A DNA stretch of 64,000 nt. Source: Prosopocoilus inquinatus (taxonomy: Eukaryota; Arthropoda; Insecta; Coleoptera; Lucanidae). The stretch spans positions 55,162,707 through 55,226,706 of the forward strand of contig CM069874.1 in assembly GCA_036172665.1 (NCBI GenBank). The letters are read 5' to 3'. Of the stretch, positions 1 to 12,081 are shown piece after piece. The position numbers were made by a program, and so were the translations under genes. Position 1 is the first letter of the stretch; every line of letters starts with the position of its first letter. The notes beneath the pieces were generated by a model. It was not told the DNA's origin, ran no database searches, and saw only the letters and a program-made list of their open reading frames with translations.

Positions 1-1999
1 ATCTTTATGAAGACCTGAGCGACTGATCCGCATCTAGACCTCATGGATATGCCATTGCTATTGTTCTTATTGAATTTTGCAGTTGCTCACCACTATAACG
101 GAATACTCATCATGTACTCGATAAACTTTCGTATAATATAGAAATTAAAGACTCACATTAACTATTTAATATTTAACAGAAAACTAACCAAAACCGTTTT
201 TGAATTGTATATGATAATGTCATCACCTCTTCTCCTTTTCTTTAGTCATTGGTAATATTGCGTCAACGATTACTCTAAGAACATAATATTTCGTTACTTA
301 CAAAATTCTTAAAACCAATGTGATCCAAAAACGGTGGAAGATCTGACTTGGGCGCAGCCCACGATGCAGGTCTAGGAATCCACCTCTTATTGGACCCGAA
401 AAAACCCTTAGGTTCCAACGCAGATGGGTTTCTAGAAACCTGTCGAGACGTGTACCCCGAAGGGTCCCACATTTTGAACAGTGCAGGAGCCAGTTTTTTT
501 TTCGTACACACACACACACACTCGTCGCAACTAGTCACCGAGGTAAATCACTTCACCAACCAAAAGTTGTGTTGTGTCCATCATCCTTGAATTGCGAACG
601 GTAAATGACGAAACTGATGGTCTCTTGAATCATTCAGAAATAAAGGAGTAATCCCATTTACGCATTTGTTTAATCTTTAATCGTTCGATAAAAAAAAAAC
701 GGCCTTTATCACCAGGAATTTTAGTACGAGTAGGATGTAATAAAAAAATTTAATTAAAAAAACACCCACAGCAAACAATTGATGTCACAAATGTCTAATT
801 CAACAACCATAGATTGGGGCTCCTTTCCCACATTTATGGCTTCAATTATGAAAAGTAAATGCTACACACTGTACATTTCTCCGAATAATTTCTTATTTTT
901 AATAATAATGAATAACCTATATAGAGAACAATTAGATTCGAACAGAATCGATCGATTAGCGATTTTACAAATGCAGCCACAACAACAAATGTTAACTATT
1001 TGTAGCGGCTTATCGTGAGATAATCACGAACATGTTATCTTAATTCCGGCAAATTCCAGAGCACAAAACCCAATGACGAATTGAAATTTGATTAAAATTA
1101 GCATTGCCTATTAATATCTCACATAATAAAATAATTAAAAAAATAGTTTTGATTCAGTATTATGTGGATAACAGTGATTTAACATTTTACCTGCCGCATA
1201 TTTCCAATACACATTCCGAGAAGCAGATGAGTAAGACAGCAAAAATTTGTGATTACAAAAACAATGGTGTAATAATTACAAACTGAAAAACAGTCAACCC
1301 GTAGATATTTATCATTTTATTTTTTTGTTTTTATGGTTGCAAAATCAATTTCAAGAATTTCATTAATAAAATAGTTTGGTGAAGCACTTGAATGAGTAAA
1401 GCGATTCGAACACATTCTCAAATTTAATTTAAAAAAATGAGCACAAGCACTCGACTACATGTGTATACAGTATGTTCATGGGAAGCCGCAACAATAATAA
1501 CTAACTTTCTTATTTGTATTTTTACAAAGTAACTTAAATTAGAACAGTTTTAGGACCTTTCCTCCTCGATTTTATGGTACTTTTGAAAACGCAAATGACA
1601 ATCAAGTTTTTTTCGATTTTCAATTGAAGAGCATTCACGCAAAACTTGTCCAAAGTCCAAAATTACGAAATTTGAGTTAGACATGGAATTAGGGGTTTAT
1701 GACTCAGTTGCATGGTCTGGTGAGACCTGGGTTAGTTAAAACTTTATATTCCATATACAAAAAAATGTCAAACCTTGAGGGTTCAAACAAAACTTAATAT
1801 GACCGTAGCATTAGAAATTTATGCTGATATTCAACCAAAACTCAATAAGTCAGGTATGTTTCAAATAGCAGAACACACAATAACACATTTCCAAGGAAAA
1901 CTCAATAAGTATGGGGTTTTCTGATGATACGGGAATTAATTTTGAATGCGTAGTGCCTTCTATTACTTCAGAATATATTCAGGGGTATAGTTTGGTTAC
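1..1999. other. No gene recognised; AT-rich spacer
   Basis: I see no convincing gene. There is a short (CA)n tract around 506-521. Positions 340-480 are less AT-rich than the surroundings and carry overlapping short open frames on both strands without recognisable motifs. Positions about 1485-1640 are a diverged direct copy of 6840-7010 (shared stretch around the sequence TCGATTTTATGGTAC), so part of this spacer is old repeat. Confidence 0.5.
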
Positions 2000-3054
2000 T
2001 ATACAGGGTCTCTCAAGTTGAGTGGCCTATTAAAAGTTCTTGGGGAAAGAAACATACAAATATTCTGAAAAATTAACACATTGCCTTAGGAGGACGTGAT
2101 CTTTCGGAATAAAATATTTCCACTTTTATATCACTTCCGGTTATACCGGAACTTGCCATTAACTTTCTTATTTTAAATGGAATGCTATACTTTTTATCGC
2201 AAATTCTGATTCTACATATTATTCCAAGCAAAAGTTGTTAAGGTTTCCCTATACTTAAATGTAACGGTTTTTGAGATACATTGCCATACATCTCGGAATA
2301 AAGCTATAGGTAAATTCCTATCGTAATACTTATATACCGGGTGTCCCGCGCCATGTGCTCACCCTTCTATGATCTTTTTTTTTAATCGATTAACCTGAAT
2401 TTTGGTGAAAATAAATTAAACAAAAACTGGAATTTTTCGACATACTACCAGTCGTCATAGGACGGAAGTGATATCAACTTTCTTATTTTAAATGGAACAC
2501 CCTATATATTTTTACATATTTAAAATCTACGGATCACTACGGGTTCGAATACATATGCAAAAATATACAGGGTGTTCCATTTACGATAACTGAGTTTTGG
2601 GCAGATGAACAGAGCAAGGTTCACCCTGTGAATTTTTCAATGATAACTAGGATATGATTTGAAAGGCTGAACATGACTCTTTTAAACGACGGTCAGCTTG
2701 AATCTTGAAATTTGAAAGTGTCGTAAATACATTCTTTCAAATGAAACCAAAATAATTGTTTTCAGAAATTCAAAGATATTTCAAAAACCGTTACATTTAA
2801 GTACAGGGAAGCCTTAACAACTTTTGCTTGGAATAATATCTAGAATCAGAATTTCTAATAAAAAGTATAGCATTCCATTTAAAATAAGAAAGTTAATGGC
2901 AACTTCCGGGATAACCGGAAGTGATATAAATGTGGAAATATTTTATTCTGAAAGATCATTTCCTCCTAGGACAGTGTGTTAATTTTCAGAGTGTTTATAT
3001 TTTCCTTTCTCCGAGAACTTTTAATAGGCCACTCAACTTGGGAGACCCAGTATA
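2000..3054. mobile_element. Long-TIR non-autonomous element, TA target site
   Basis: The two ends are inverted copies of each other. The left begins TACAGGGTCTCTCAAGTTGA and the right ends in the complement with GGAGACCCAGTA, each flanked by TA. The arms run about 2002-2275 and 2770-3052. They share the internal CTTCCGG..CCGGAA block and an AAATGGAATGCTATAC block. No transposase remains between them. A smaller inverted pair (2470-2520 with 2551-2584, centred on a GGGTGTTCCATTTA motif) sits in the middle and may be a nested element. TA duplication with a TACAGGG start is typical of insect Tc1/mariner-type non-autonomous elements. Confidence 0.8.
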
Positions 3055-3389
3055 ATAGAAATCTGCAAGCAGATTTGTGATCTAGAAGAGCTTCTAGAAG
3101 AGCTCACAATCACAACGCGCAAATACACATGTGGAAATTATTGAAATTATTATGTGTTATTATTTTGCTGTTATTGTTTACACTCGTTTCTTTCGTTATT
3201 TTGAAAGTAGCAAGGGGTTGTAGTCATCCAGACGAATGATGAATTCGAACTGTCGGTAGGTACGGTACGCGAATTGCTTGTCAATTTCAAGCAAAACTCT
3301 AGTCCATGGTCTGTTTCGATGAAAACTTTATAAATCGACGGTGTTCACGCAAAACTCCATACGTCCGAAACAAATTTTGTTTTTTAAGG

Positions 3390-3960
3390 TAAGTTTTCGA
3401 ATAATTTTTAATCTGATTTATACACGGAGATTCAGGCAACCCATTCATTAAAAGTTTACGGACTTCCTCTTTGAATTTCTATTTCATACTTTGCGGTTAA
3501 AAATTAGCGATAATGGTCTACCGGAAGTTGCTGTGAACTTTCTTCTTTTAAATGGTACACCATATTTTTTATTGCATTTTTGAAATCTTCATGAAATTCT
3601 AAAAATATTTTATGTAAGATGTGATACAAGAAAAAGTAGCCGTTTTAGAGGTATTTCCATTTTTTTTAAAGTTCAGAACTGCACTACCCTGTTTATGATA
3701 CTGCCATCTTTGTGTAACAAAAGCCATAATTTCAATTTTTGGCCTATAGTAGGCTGTACTCATAGGCTTTCAAGTCATACCTAATTTTACACAAAATTGT
3801 TTATGGGCTGGTTGAAAAGTAACTTCTATTCGAACTGATTTCAACCGTCGCAAAGTCATGTTTTTTAAATAGAACACCCAGTATGTTTTTGTTTTAAGAA
3901 TCAAAATTAAATGTTCTTTCGAACTGTATTAGCATTCCCTATACCCATCTTACCTTTCTC
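3390..3960. repeat. Left arm of a foldback element
   Basis: This segment is the inverted, diverged partner of 6005-6600. Shared blocks include the run around CAGGCAAC near the outer end, the block around GGCCTATAGTAGG / CCTACTACAGGCC, and the inner end around TAGCATTCCCTATACC. The loop between the arms now holds a LINE fragment. Confidence 0.75.
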
Positions 3961-4310
3961 TTTCTATTCATGATTTTCTCTTCGACATTTTTTCACTTTT
4001 CAGTATTATTCCTGAACAGGTGCTATAAAAATCTAACAAACAGAGGTTTTTAAAATTAATTTCAGACTGTAAATTCAATTTCATTTTGAAATCCGAAAAA
4101 TAATATTTAAATATGTATCTATCATCTGAATTTTTTATTTACATATGCCGCATGTATTAGAATTCTTGGTATGACTTTCTACACATTTACAAAGAGAAAT
4201 TTACATTCACAAAACAAAATTTTATGAAAACTAATAAATAAATCAAAAATATTGAAAATAATACACAAATTGTTGGTTATAATATTGGCTCTCAGTTGTC
4301 CTCAGCTATT

Positions 4311-5744
4311 ATTTATTTTCAAATCAAATCATTTATTCACATAGCTAAAGATATTAGATGTGATACGTCAAAATAAATTACATTAAAATGCAGAAGATCA
4401 AAAGTTTAGTCAATAATGCAAACAAGTAAAAATATAGAACAAACTAGATCACTGACATACAACATACAGAAAAAAGTGAAGTTGAGTAAAGCGCAACAAT
4501 GTCACTGCTAAATACAGGCTAAATCAATAACAATGTAAAAAAAATTCTTTGACAGTATAGATTGCTTTATCCAATAAGAATTGCTTTGTTGCTTTTTTAA
4601 ACAGTCTGTAGTTACTAATGTCGCGAATGTAAGACGGGAATTTATTAAAAAACTTCTTTCCATTATATTCAGGCGATTTTTCGAAATGGGTACTGTTGTG
4701 TTTTGTGACTCTGAAAAATTTAGCATAACGAGTGTGACGCCCATGCACATCAAAGTTAGTTACAAAGCAACTTTTATTGGTAAAGGCACAAAGTAAGCAA
4801 CGATGAATGTAAATAGAGGCGAGAGTTAAAATTTCATGATGAATAAACACATTTTTACAAGTTTCTCGAGGACCGATATTAAAAATTAATCTTATAATAC
4901 GCTTTTGTGCGATAAACACCCTTTCAGCATGACTTGAATTACCCCACAATTCACAGCAATACGCAAGTACAGAGTGCACTAGTCCGTAGTAAGTTTGCAT
5001 GAGACAGTTTATGTCCAGGCAAGGTTTTAGTTTTAGAATTGCAAAGTAAGCACTATTCATTTGTTTACAAACTTTGTCTATGTGAATTGTCCAGTTGAGT
5101 CTGGAATCCATATTAACACCAAGGAGACGTACAGAGTCCACATGAACTATGTTATTATCGTTAACAGTAACCGATAACGGTGGCGACACTTTACGATTAT
5201 AGAAATTTAAGCTCACAGATTTTGCACTATTTAATATCAAATTATTTTTTGAACACCATTGACTGAATTCTGAGGCCACATCATTGAGTATTTTCTCAAG
5301 ATTAGCCGCGTTCACATCTGACACAACAATCGAGACATCGTCCGCAAAGGTGATGAGCTTTCCGGTACAATTAATGTTTACAGTCATATCATTTAAGAAA
5401 ACTAAGAACAATAAAGGTCCTAGAGTTGAACCTTGAGGCACTCCGAGACACACTCGCGATTCCTCCGAAGAATACCCATCCACGCTTACTTTTTGTAGTC
5501 GATCACTCACGTATGATTTCAGCCAATTGTGAATGTTACCTCTAATACCCAAAGATAGTAATTTGGTCAACAGGAATTCAGATTGCACTGTGTCGAACGC
5601 TTTACTGAGGTCAAAACATAAAACTGCAACATACATGTTATTGTCAAGCGACTCGTAAACATATTCAACAAATTCAATACAGGCGGTAGCAGTTGACTTT
5701 CTGTGTATTAGTAATAACTTTCTATTGTATCTAAGTAATAACAT
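4311..5744 (-). mobile_element. 5'-truncated Jockey/CR1-like LINE (LINE-A)
   Basis: On the minus strand the element runs from a truncated reverse transcriptase (RT) to a 3' end that closes with GTGAATAAATGATTTGATTT. That 3' end resembles the end of LINE-B at 31335. It lies in the loop between the inverted arms 3390-3960 and 6005-6600, so it probably inserted into that older foldback element. No endonuclease or ORF1 is left. Confidence 0.85.
4524..5744 (-). CDS. LINE reverse transcriptase, C-terminal part
   Basis: A 406-residue open frame for the polymerase half of a non-LTR retrotransposon. The RT copies element RNA into DNA at a nicked target. Visible motifs are FDLSKAFD at about residues 44-51 (motif A), GVPQGS at 101-106 (motif B) and FADD at 133-136 (catalytic motif C), followed by a thumb and C-terminal region. 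The first methionine is not biological: the first ~15 residues do not match the family, and homology starts near KSTATACIEF, so the copy is 5'-truncated around 5705. The frame has no internal stop, which suggests this is one of the younger LINE copies in the window. Without endonuclease and ORF1 it cannot be autonomous. Confidence 0.9.
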   Translation of the reverse strand: MLLLRYNRKLLLIHRKSTATACIEFVEYVYESLDNNMYVAVLCFDLSKAFDTVQSEFLLTKLLSLGIRGNIHNWLKSYVSDRLQKVSVDGYSSEESRVCLGVPQGSTLGPLLFLVFLNDMTVNINCTGKLITFADDVSIVVSDVNAANLEKILNDVASEFSQWCSKNNLILNSAKSVSLNFYNRKVSPPLSVTVNDNNIVHVDSVRLLGVNMDSRLNWTIHIDKVCKQMNSAYFAILKLKPCLDINCLMQTYYGLVHSVLAYCCELWGNSSHAERVFIAQKRIIRLIFNIGPRETCKNVFIHHEILTLASIYIHRCLLCAFTNKSCFVTNFDVHGRHTRYAKFFRVTKHNSTHFEKSPEYNGKKFFNKFPSYIRDISNYRLFKKATKQFLLDKAIYTVKEFFLHCY

Positions 5745-6004
5745 ATTTTCCTTGACGTAACAATTCTTTTTTATTAACTTCTTGTCGATTTTTTAACATC
5801 AAATACATTTAATATGTCTGTGCTTGAATATTCATTTTTTGGTTTTTCCTAGCGATTAAAATGTTTTTCTTTAATTCCTACCAGATGGATGATTTCAAAA
5901 ATTATAATTCCTCTAATTTTCTTAGCCCACTATTTGAAATCAATAGCAAAAAATGGGAAAAAAATTATTAGGTGTTAAAAAAAACATTGGATAACGAGTG
6001 AACT

Positions 6005-6600
6005 AAAAGAGATACATAGGTATAGGGAATGCTAATACAGGACGAAAGAACTTTTAATACTGAACCACATGGTATAAAAATATACTAGGCGTTCCATTTA
6101 AAAAACATGACTTTTCGACTGTTGAAATTAGTTCGAATAGAAGTTACTTTTCAACCACCCTGTAAACAATCAAGTGCAAAACTGACTATGATCTGAAAGA
6201 ATGTTACTATATCCTACTACAGGCCAAAAATTGGCACCGTGGTTTCTGTTGCACAAAGTTGGTAGTATCATAAACAAGGTTTTGCAAGTCTGAGCTTTCT
6301 TTAAAAAATGGAAATACCTCGGAAACGATTAATTTTTCTTGTATCACATGTTGGACAAAATATTTTTAGAATTTTACGAAGATTTCAAAAATGTAGCAAA
6401 AAGTGGAGTATTCCATTTAAAATAAGAAAGTTGATAGCTACTTCCGGTATAAGCGGAAGTGTCCGAAAATTGAAAATATTACAATTTGATAACTTATATT
6501 TGCAAAATATGACACAGAAATTCAAAGGGAAAGTCGGTAAACTTTTAATGAAAATGTTGCCTGAATCTCTCTGTAAAATTGGTATACTAGGGCAATATAA
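6005..6600. repeat. Right arm of a foldback element
   Basis: Inverted diverged partner of 3390-3960 (see there). A 102-residue open frame at 6308-6616 lies wholly inside this arm and shows no family resemblance, so I do not treat it as a gene. Confidence 0.7.
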
Positions 6601-7489
6601 TATTTATAAATTCTAGTTAAAAAAAGGTAGTACAGCTGTTACATGAATTATAAGAAAAACGTAAGTGACTTATAAGTTTTGCGTGAATGCTTTTCAATTG
6701 TTTTCACCTTTTTTTAATTGAACGTTTGGTCTTTTATCATCGATCGCATCGCATTTAGGATATCAAATTAATTATGTCTCTAAAGTATCACTTCCCAAAG
6801 ACTACACTATTTTATAAATAATTTAGTAACAAAATATTGGTGTTCACGAAAAATGGCTACGATAGCTAACTTTTTTTATTAGAAATTTCACAAAGTAGTA
6901 TAAATTAGAAAAGTTTCAGGACTTTCCCTGCTCGATTTTATGGTACCTTCCAAGAAACAAATGTTCTTGGACATTTTCAATTGTTTTCAATTTTTTTAAA
7001 TGGAACATTATATTTTTTATCACTTTATCGCGTTCTGGATGTCTGGGTATCAAACTGAGTACGTGCACCTTTGTAAGAATTGCAATTTTTTCATGCCTTT
7101 GTCAATACTTCTTTTTCTGAAATTTCTTGTGCTGTTGAATACTTTTTGAAAATCAATAATTCATGCACTGTTCTTGCGTCTCTTATGATCACTTTGTTAG
7201 AGATTGATCTCGAGGGGGGAAGATTACGTTGCCTCCGACAATCACCATAATCATCTACCAGTCTGGCTTTACTGTAACACGAAAACTCACGAATATATGA
7301 TTGTAGTGGATTAGAAACACACGCAGTACATGTCGGTGTAAAACACATAGCTTTTTCGATGGTGTTGTTCATTTTATCTAATTTAGGTCCGAATTATTCA
7401 TTACGAATTAATTTTAACCTGATCTAATCACCGTGGAAAATTCAAAATAATGAGATAAAATTGGATGATTTGCAAACCAAAAAAATATA
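6601..7489. other. Spacer with old repeat
   Basis: No gene is seen. Positions 6840-7010 are a diverged direct copy of 1485-1640. A 93-residue open frame on the minus strand (7091-7372) has no recognisable motif. Confidence 0.4.
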
Positions 7490-7646
7490 TATACCGGCTG
7501 TTTCAAATTGGGTGTGCACTGAAGGGATCTCCTAAACCGTAAGAGATACAAATTCAGTTAAATGGAAGAAAAGTTGCATGAATCAATGCCTAATTCGTAC
7601 CCATTGAGAAAATGATTTTTTTCTTATTTCTTCTTGAGATATTAAT

Positions 7647-7910
7647 GAAAATGTGAAAAAATCGATTTTCTTTTTCTCTCTGTATCTCTTTTATTATACT
7701 TAATTTTGAAATTCTGATTTAAGTTTCTACAGGCACTTTTTGATTCTGCTTCGAATAAGAGTAATAGAATTGAAGTCAAACGTTTCGTCTTCCCACGACC
7801 ATCATCAGTTTCGATTTTTTAAATACAACTTATGTCTTTTTATTATTCTATTCGATAGCATTTTTTCTCCTGATTGCAATGATATATCACACTTAATAGT
7901 TGATATTAAT
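7647..7910 (-). mobile_element. Small insertion with hammerhead-like core
   Basis: This block breaks the alignment of the two TIR arms of 7490-9237, and the 9-mer GATATTAAT occurs just before it (7638-7646) and at its end (7902-7910), so it looks like an insertion with a target duplication. On the minus strand it contains CTGATGA, then a short stem, then GAAACGT, the arrangement of a hammerhead ribozyme core as found in PLE terminal repeats. No coding sequence is visible. It may be a PLE terminal fragment or an independent ribozyme-bearing element. Confidence 0.5.
7775..7815 (-). ncRNA. Hammerhead-ribozyme-like core
   Basis: Minus strand: CTGATGA (complement of 7802-7808), a 3-bp GTC/GAC stem II, then GAAACGT (complement around 7780-7786). 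The ACGT palindrome after GAA is the kind of stem III that works as a dimer in PLE hammerheads. Stem I pairing is poor, so activity is doubtful. Confidence 0.4.
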
Positions 7911-9237
7911 TTGAAGCTTAAATAATCCAGATTTTATATGAAAATTTTATTTAATAACATAATTTCAAATTTTTTGTTCCTTTTCTTATCTTTTTATTAT
8001 TGTAGTCGAAAGCATTTTTTCTGGTGATTTCAGTGAGTATAATACTTACTACCTTTTTTTCAAGTAAAGTTGGAATATGACAAAAAAAACTGATATCGTT
8101 TCGTCATGTTTTTCTTAATAAGTAAATTTATTCCTAACCTCTTTTTTTATTTGTTAAGTATTAGAAACAACATTCAGTTGTCGGAAGAGGAAAAGTCAAT
8201 AAATATTGACTAAATGATATGAGGTGGTTAACACAAACCAAATAAACATCAGTATAAAGATATTAAATTACAAGAACAGAATAAATAAGTTGATTAAAAA
8301 TTATAGACGAAGAACATGACTCTGTGAAATAAATAAAGTGAAATAAATAAATTAAAGTAAATCCTAGAAATGTCCTCCACTGCTTTCAAGACAGATTCGT
8401 TTTTAATCCTATGTGTTGTCTAGCGTGTCGAACATGAATGCGCGAAACATTTCTATAAGAATCTAATATTCGCCTTCTTAGTTCCCCCTTATTATTTATC
8501 TTAATGCTAGCCACTGTTTCAATGTCCAAAATATAAAGCCTACTTTATCCTGTTTAAATTATGGATGATGGTTCCGATATAACGTGCCAAACTTCAACTG
8601 GTTAAAACGAGTGAACTTAATCATATTAAAAAAAGAAATAAAGATAGTCAAGTGTTGTGAGCCACTGAGTGCTAAAGAAATTAAAAAAAAAAACATTGTT
8701 ATAGAAAGTATCTTTCAAATTTATAACAAAAATATTCGTTTTAGCTGCCAATGTATTTGTAGAAGGCACTATTCAGTAATATCTAAATATTTTTAGTATA
8801 ATTAGTATTCACTTTTTCTTTTAATCCAACAGTGCGAGTCAAAATTAAAAACTAGGCTTTTTCATTCCTATACTAAAGCTGAGATACTGATCTAGCAAGT
8901 TATATTAGAACCACTAGATATTTTTCGGTAAAAATTCATTTTCGTAAGTGCAGTGTATTATTAATATAACGATAGAGAAAAACTTTAAATAGTTTATTAT
9001 AATTTACACTATAGCTAAGAAAATGAACTAAAAATTTGAAATTATGTATTAAATAAAATTTTCACATAAAAATCTGTATTATTAATATCTCAAAAAGAAA
9101 TAAGATAAAAATCATTCTCTCAATGGATACGAATTAGGCATTGATTTGTGCAACTTTTCTTCCATTTAACCAAATTTGTATCTCTTACGGTTTAGGAGAT
9201 CCCTTCAGTGCACACCCAATTTGAAACAGCCGGTATA

Positions 9238-11037
9238 TATTGATATATTAATCGGCATATATTTAATACCCATTCTTTGGGCCGTCATAAATTTTGAACT
9301 AAGATACCAAATACTCAGATATTTTAATTAAAAATACTTTATGTTGTTTTCCAGCGGTTGCATATACACTGAGAATCTTATAAGACTGCACATACTAATC
9401 ATCAATGGAAGTAATGACACTACTGATTTTGAATTGTCAGATTGAATTAAATTGTTCTCTTGATTTATTGTAAAATGCATACAACCGCCGAAAAAGTAAA
9501 AATGTAGATACACATTATTTTCAGATGAAGTTCATTGACAGAGGTCTTTGCGTTATTTGCCGCCAAATTTCCGGATATATCAATTATTCCCTTCCTTAGT
9601 ACTTCCTATGTGCAGTTTTTAAATGATTCAGCATTGAGAACTTAGTAGTAACTATAGCAACGTAATGTTAAAACCTCTATGTGCAATTTTATATGATTCA
9701 GAAATGTATTATCTGATCACGTAATTTTCGTCTATGTGCAGCGTTATAAAATTCTCACTGTATATAATAAATTTAAGAAATTCATATGTTTTGGTAGAAT
9801 TCTGTAACAAATTAAAAAAACTGCATTTTCATCGTATGATTTAAAATACAACACTTTGAATTAATAAGGTGAAATATCAACTGCTGTACTAATCTACACT
9901 ATAACAATCTAACTTTGGTGTAAAAACACCTTTATTTTAAAAAATATGCCAATATATACTTTTCTGGTACAGTGCGAAAATTTCCAAAACAATAAATTCA
10001 CAAAATCATGTACTGTAAAGTTATGCAATCTTATAGGCTAAGAATCTCTGTAGTTATAACGCATATTCCATATTAGCCGGTCTATTCCATACGTGCCGAC
10101 TTTACAAATTCTTATATTAAGAAAAAATTGCCCTGAATAAATACGATTTTGTTTTCAGATATCACGATAAACTCCCTCGTAAATGCCTGGCATCACGTGT
10201 ACACGGGTATTCCATTGAAAACCATTTCACTTCGTATTCCACTTTACGTGCTCAAAATTGCGTCCATCTGAATGGATTAATGCCTCTTCAATCATCGGAT
10301 CTAAATATACTTTCCATTGTTCATCGCATGTGTGAATTCCGGCACATTAGCGATACAAAAAAGTCGTCTGCCACGTCGTTAATCGATTGCCACACTCGAA
10401 CGACTGACGTCGTCGTCGTTGACGTTTAGTTAGTTACCATGTCTATTTTCGTCGTGTGTTTCATGAAACCGATCATCTGTAAAAGGAAAATTTTCCAGGG
10501 GCTTGTCAAAATATGTTTGTTCCAGGACAACGCGTGTGAATATTTTTCCAGGCGGGCTTCAAGAAGCCAATGTCCCACCAATAACGTCTTATAATCAAAT
10601 TGTGTAGATAATGAAACCTTAGAACACCCAAAGTACGTGGAAGTCTTTTAAAGGAGTTTCTCTTTAATATAGTTGAAACTCTTATGTTTAGAAACGAAAT
10701 ACATATTTCGAAAATAAGATGAGAATGACTCTTTTATAACTAAAAATATTATTGGATAAAAACGTGGATTTTTAAGAGCCCATGTTCTCATCTCATGATT
10801 AAGATCGTCTCTAACTAAAGCCGTGATTAAAATAAAAAGAAACAACGAAGCTTTATGTGAATTTAATGAGTAAGAGAGTGAGAGAGAATTTAATCACGGC
10901 GTTGCTAAATTAAAGACGAGGTGAGACTATGGACCTTTTGTTTCTAAATTTATTATTAAGTTATTCGGAAATAAAAGTCGTTTTCTGTTTAACTTAAAAC
11001 ATGTATTGATTGATTAATTGATTGATTGATTTGATCG
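9238..11037. other. No gene recognised
   Basis: About 1.8 kb without a gene I can support. There is a weak inverted repeat around 10779-10832 and 10889-10934. The stretch 10190-10560 is less AT-rich and not obviously repetitive. It could be single-copy intergenic or intronic sequence, but no exon can be called. Confidence 0.4.
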
Positions 11038-11965
11038 GCTTCATTTGGCTTTTGGAGATGAAGCACCATCAAAGAGCAGTGTTTATAATTGGTTTGCTGA
11101 ATTCCAGCGTGAACGTACCTCTCTCAGTGACGAATTTCATGAAGGTCGTCCATTAACATCTGTTGCTACCACTAATGTAGATGCTATGCGTGGAATGCTT
11201 GAACAAGATCGACAGGTGACATACCGTGAGATTCAAGCATCCTTACGCATTGACATGAAAGCAATACACCAGATTTTGCATGATCATTTGAACGTACGAA
11301 AGCTTGGCAGTCGTTGGATCCCACACATTTTAACAGAAACGCAAAAGCAGGATCGTGTCAAATGGTGCGAAGAAATGCTCAAGAAGTTCAATGGAGGTCG
11401 TTCAAATTTAGTTTATAACATCGTTACTGGTGATGAAACGTGGATCTATTCGTACGAGCCAGAAAGTAAACAACAATCTACCGTTTGAGTATTTCAAAAT
11501 GAACCAAAACCAACAAAAGTTGTCCGTTCACGCAGTGCTGCGCAGCAAATGATTGCTTGTTTCTTTGGTTTAACTGGACATGTAGCAACCGTGGCTTTAG
11601 AGGATCGAAAAACCGTGAATGCTGATTGGTATACTACAATTTGTTTGCCGGAAGTCATCGATTAAATAAGAAGAAACAATCGAAATCGACGAATTATTCT
11701 CCATCATGACAACGCCGGCTCTCACTTAGCCCGTCAAACAGTTAATTTCTTTTCCAATAAAAATGTTGAATTAATGACTCATTGTCCATATTCACCTGAT
11801 TTATCACCTAATGATTTCTTTTTGTTCCCAAATATCAAAAATAAAATGCGTGGTGAGCGTTTTTCTTCGGCTGAAGCAGCGGTTGAAACATTTTTCATAC
11901 CGTTTCCAGAAACTTTTCCAGCAGCCCACGTATATACAGTCTTCGATGTTATTAGCAAATTTTGA
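11038..11965 (+). pseudogene. Mariner (DD34D) transposase pseudogene
   Basis: A mariner transposase that cuts and pastes its element at TA sites. The frame starts inside the N-terminal helix-turn-helix region (at AFGDEAPSKSSVYNWF), so the 5' end is missing. The linker (WIPHILTETQ), first catalytic aspartate (TGDETW, residue ~130 from 11045), second (HDNAGSH, codon at 11708) and third (YSPDLSPNDFFLF, codon at 11813) are all present, and 34 residues separate the last two, matching DD34D. The reading frame is unbroken by indels but has two nonsense codons, a TGA at 11486-11488 in place of the expected tryptophan and a TAA at 11663-11665. Similarity ends near 11910, so the C-terminus is lost or replaced. 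No TIRs are visible. Confidence 0.9.
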
Positions 11966-12081
11966 AATTAATTAATTGTTGATATGCCGTATCGATTTTG
12001 CGATATTCATTAAAATTTCTCTCTTTAAGGAAATTCATCGACTAAATGCATTGTAATTTGAAAGAGCAATGTCCGAACTAT

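Larger units (their letters stand above)
7490..9237. mobile_element. Long-TIR non-autonomous element, TA target site
   Basis: The left end TACCGGCTGTTTCAAATTGG and the right end CCAATTTGAAACAGCCGGTA are perfect inverted copies, flanked by TA at 7490-7491 and 9236-9237. The arms continue inward (7492-7646 plus 7911-8000, versus about 9020-9235). No transposase is recognisable in the loop. The left arm is interrupted by about 264 bp absent from the right arm (see 7647-7910). Confidence 0.85.

Noticed and set aside
275..590. Overlapping open frames on both strands in the first 600 bp
   Set aside because: Length is explained by a locally GC-richer stretch. No motif, and frames on both strands compete.
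1921..1950. CTGATGA at 1924 as a hammerhead core
   Set aside because: No stem II and no GAAA at a suitable distance downstream.
6308..6616. 102-residue open frame
   Set aside because: It sits entirely inside the arm of a foldback element and the partner arm (3390-3960) does not keep the frame.
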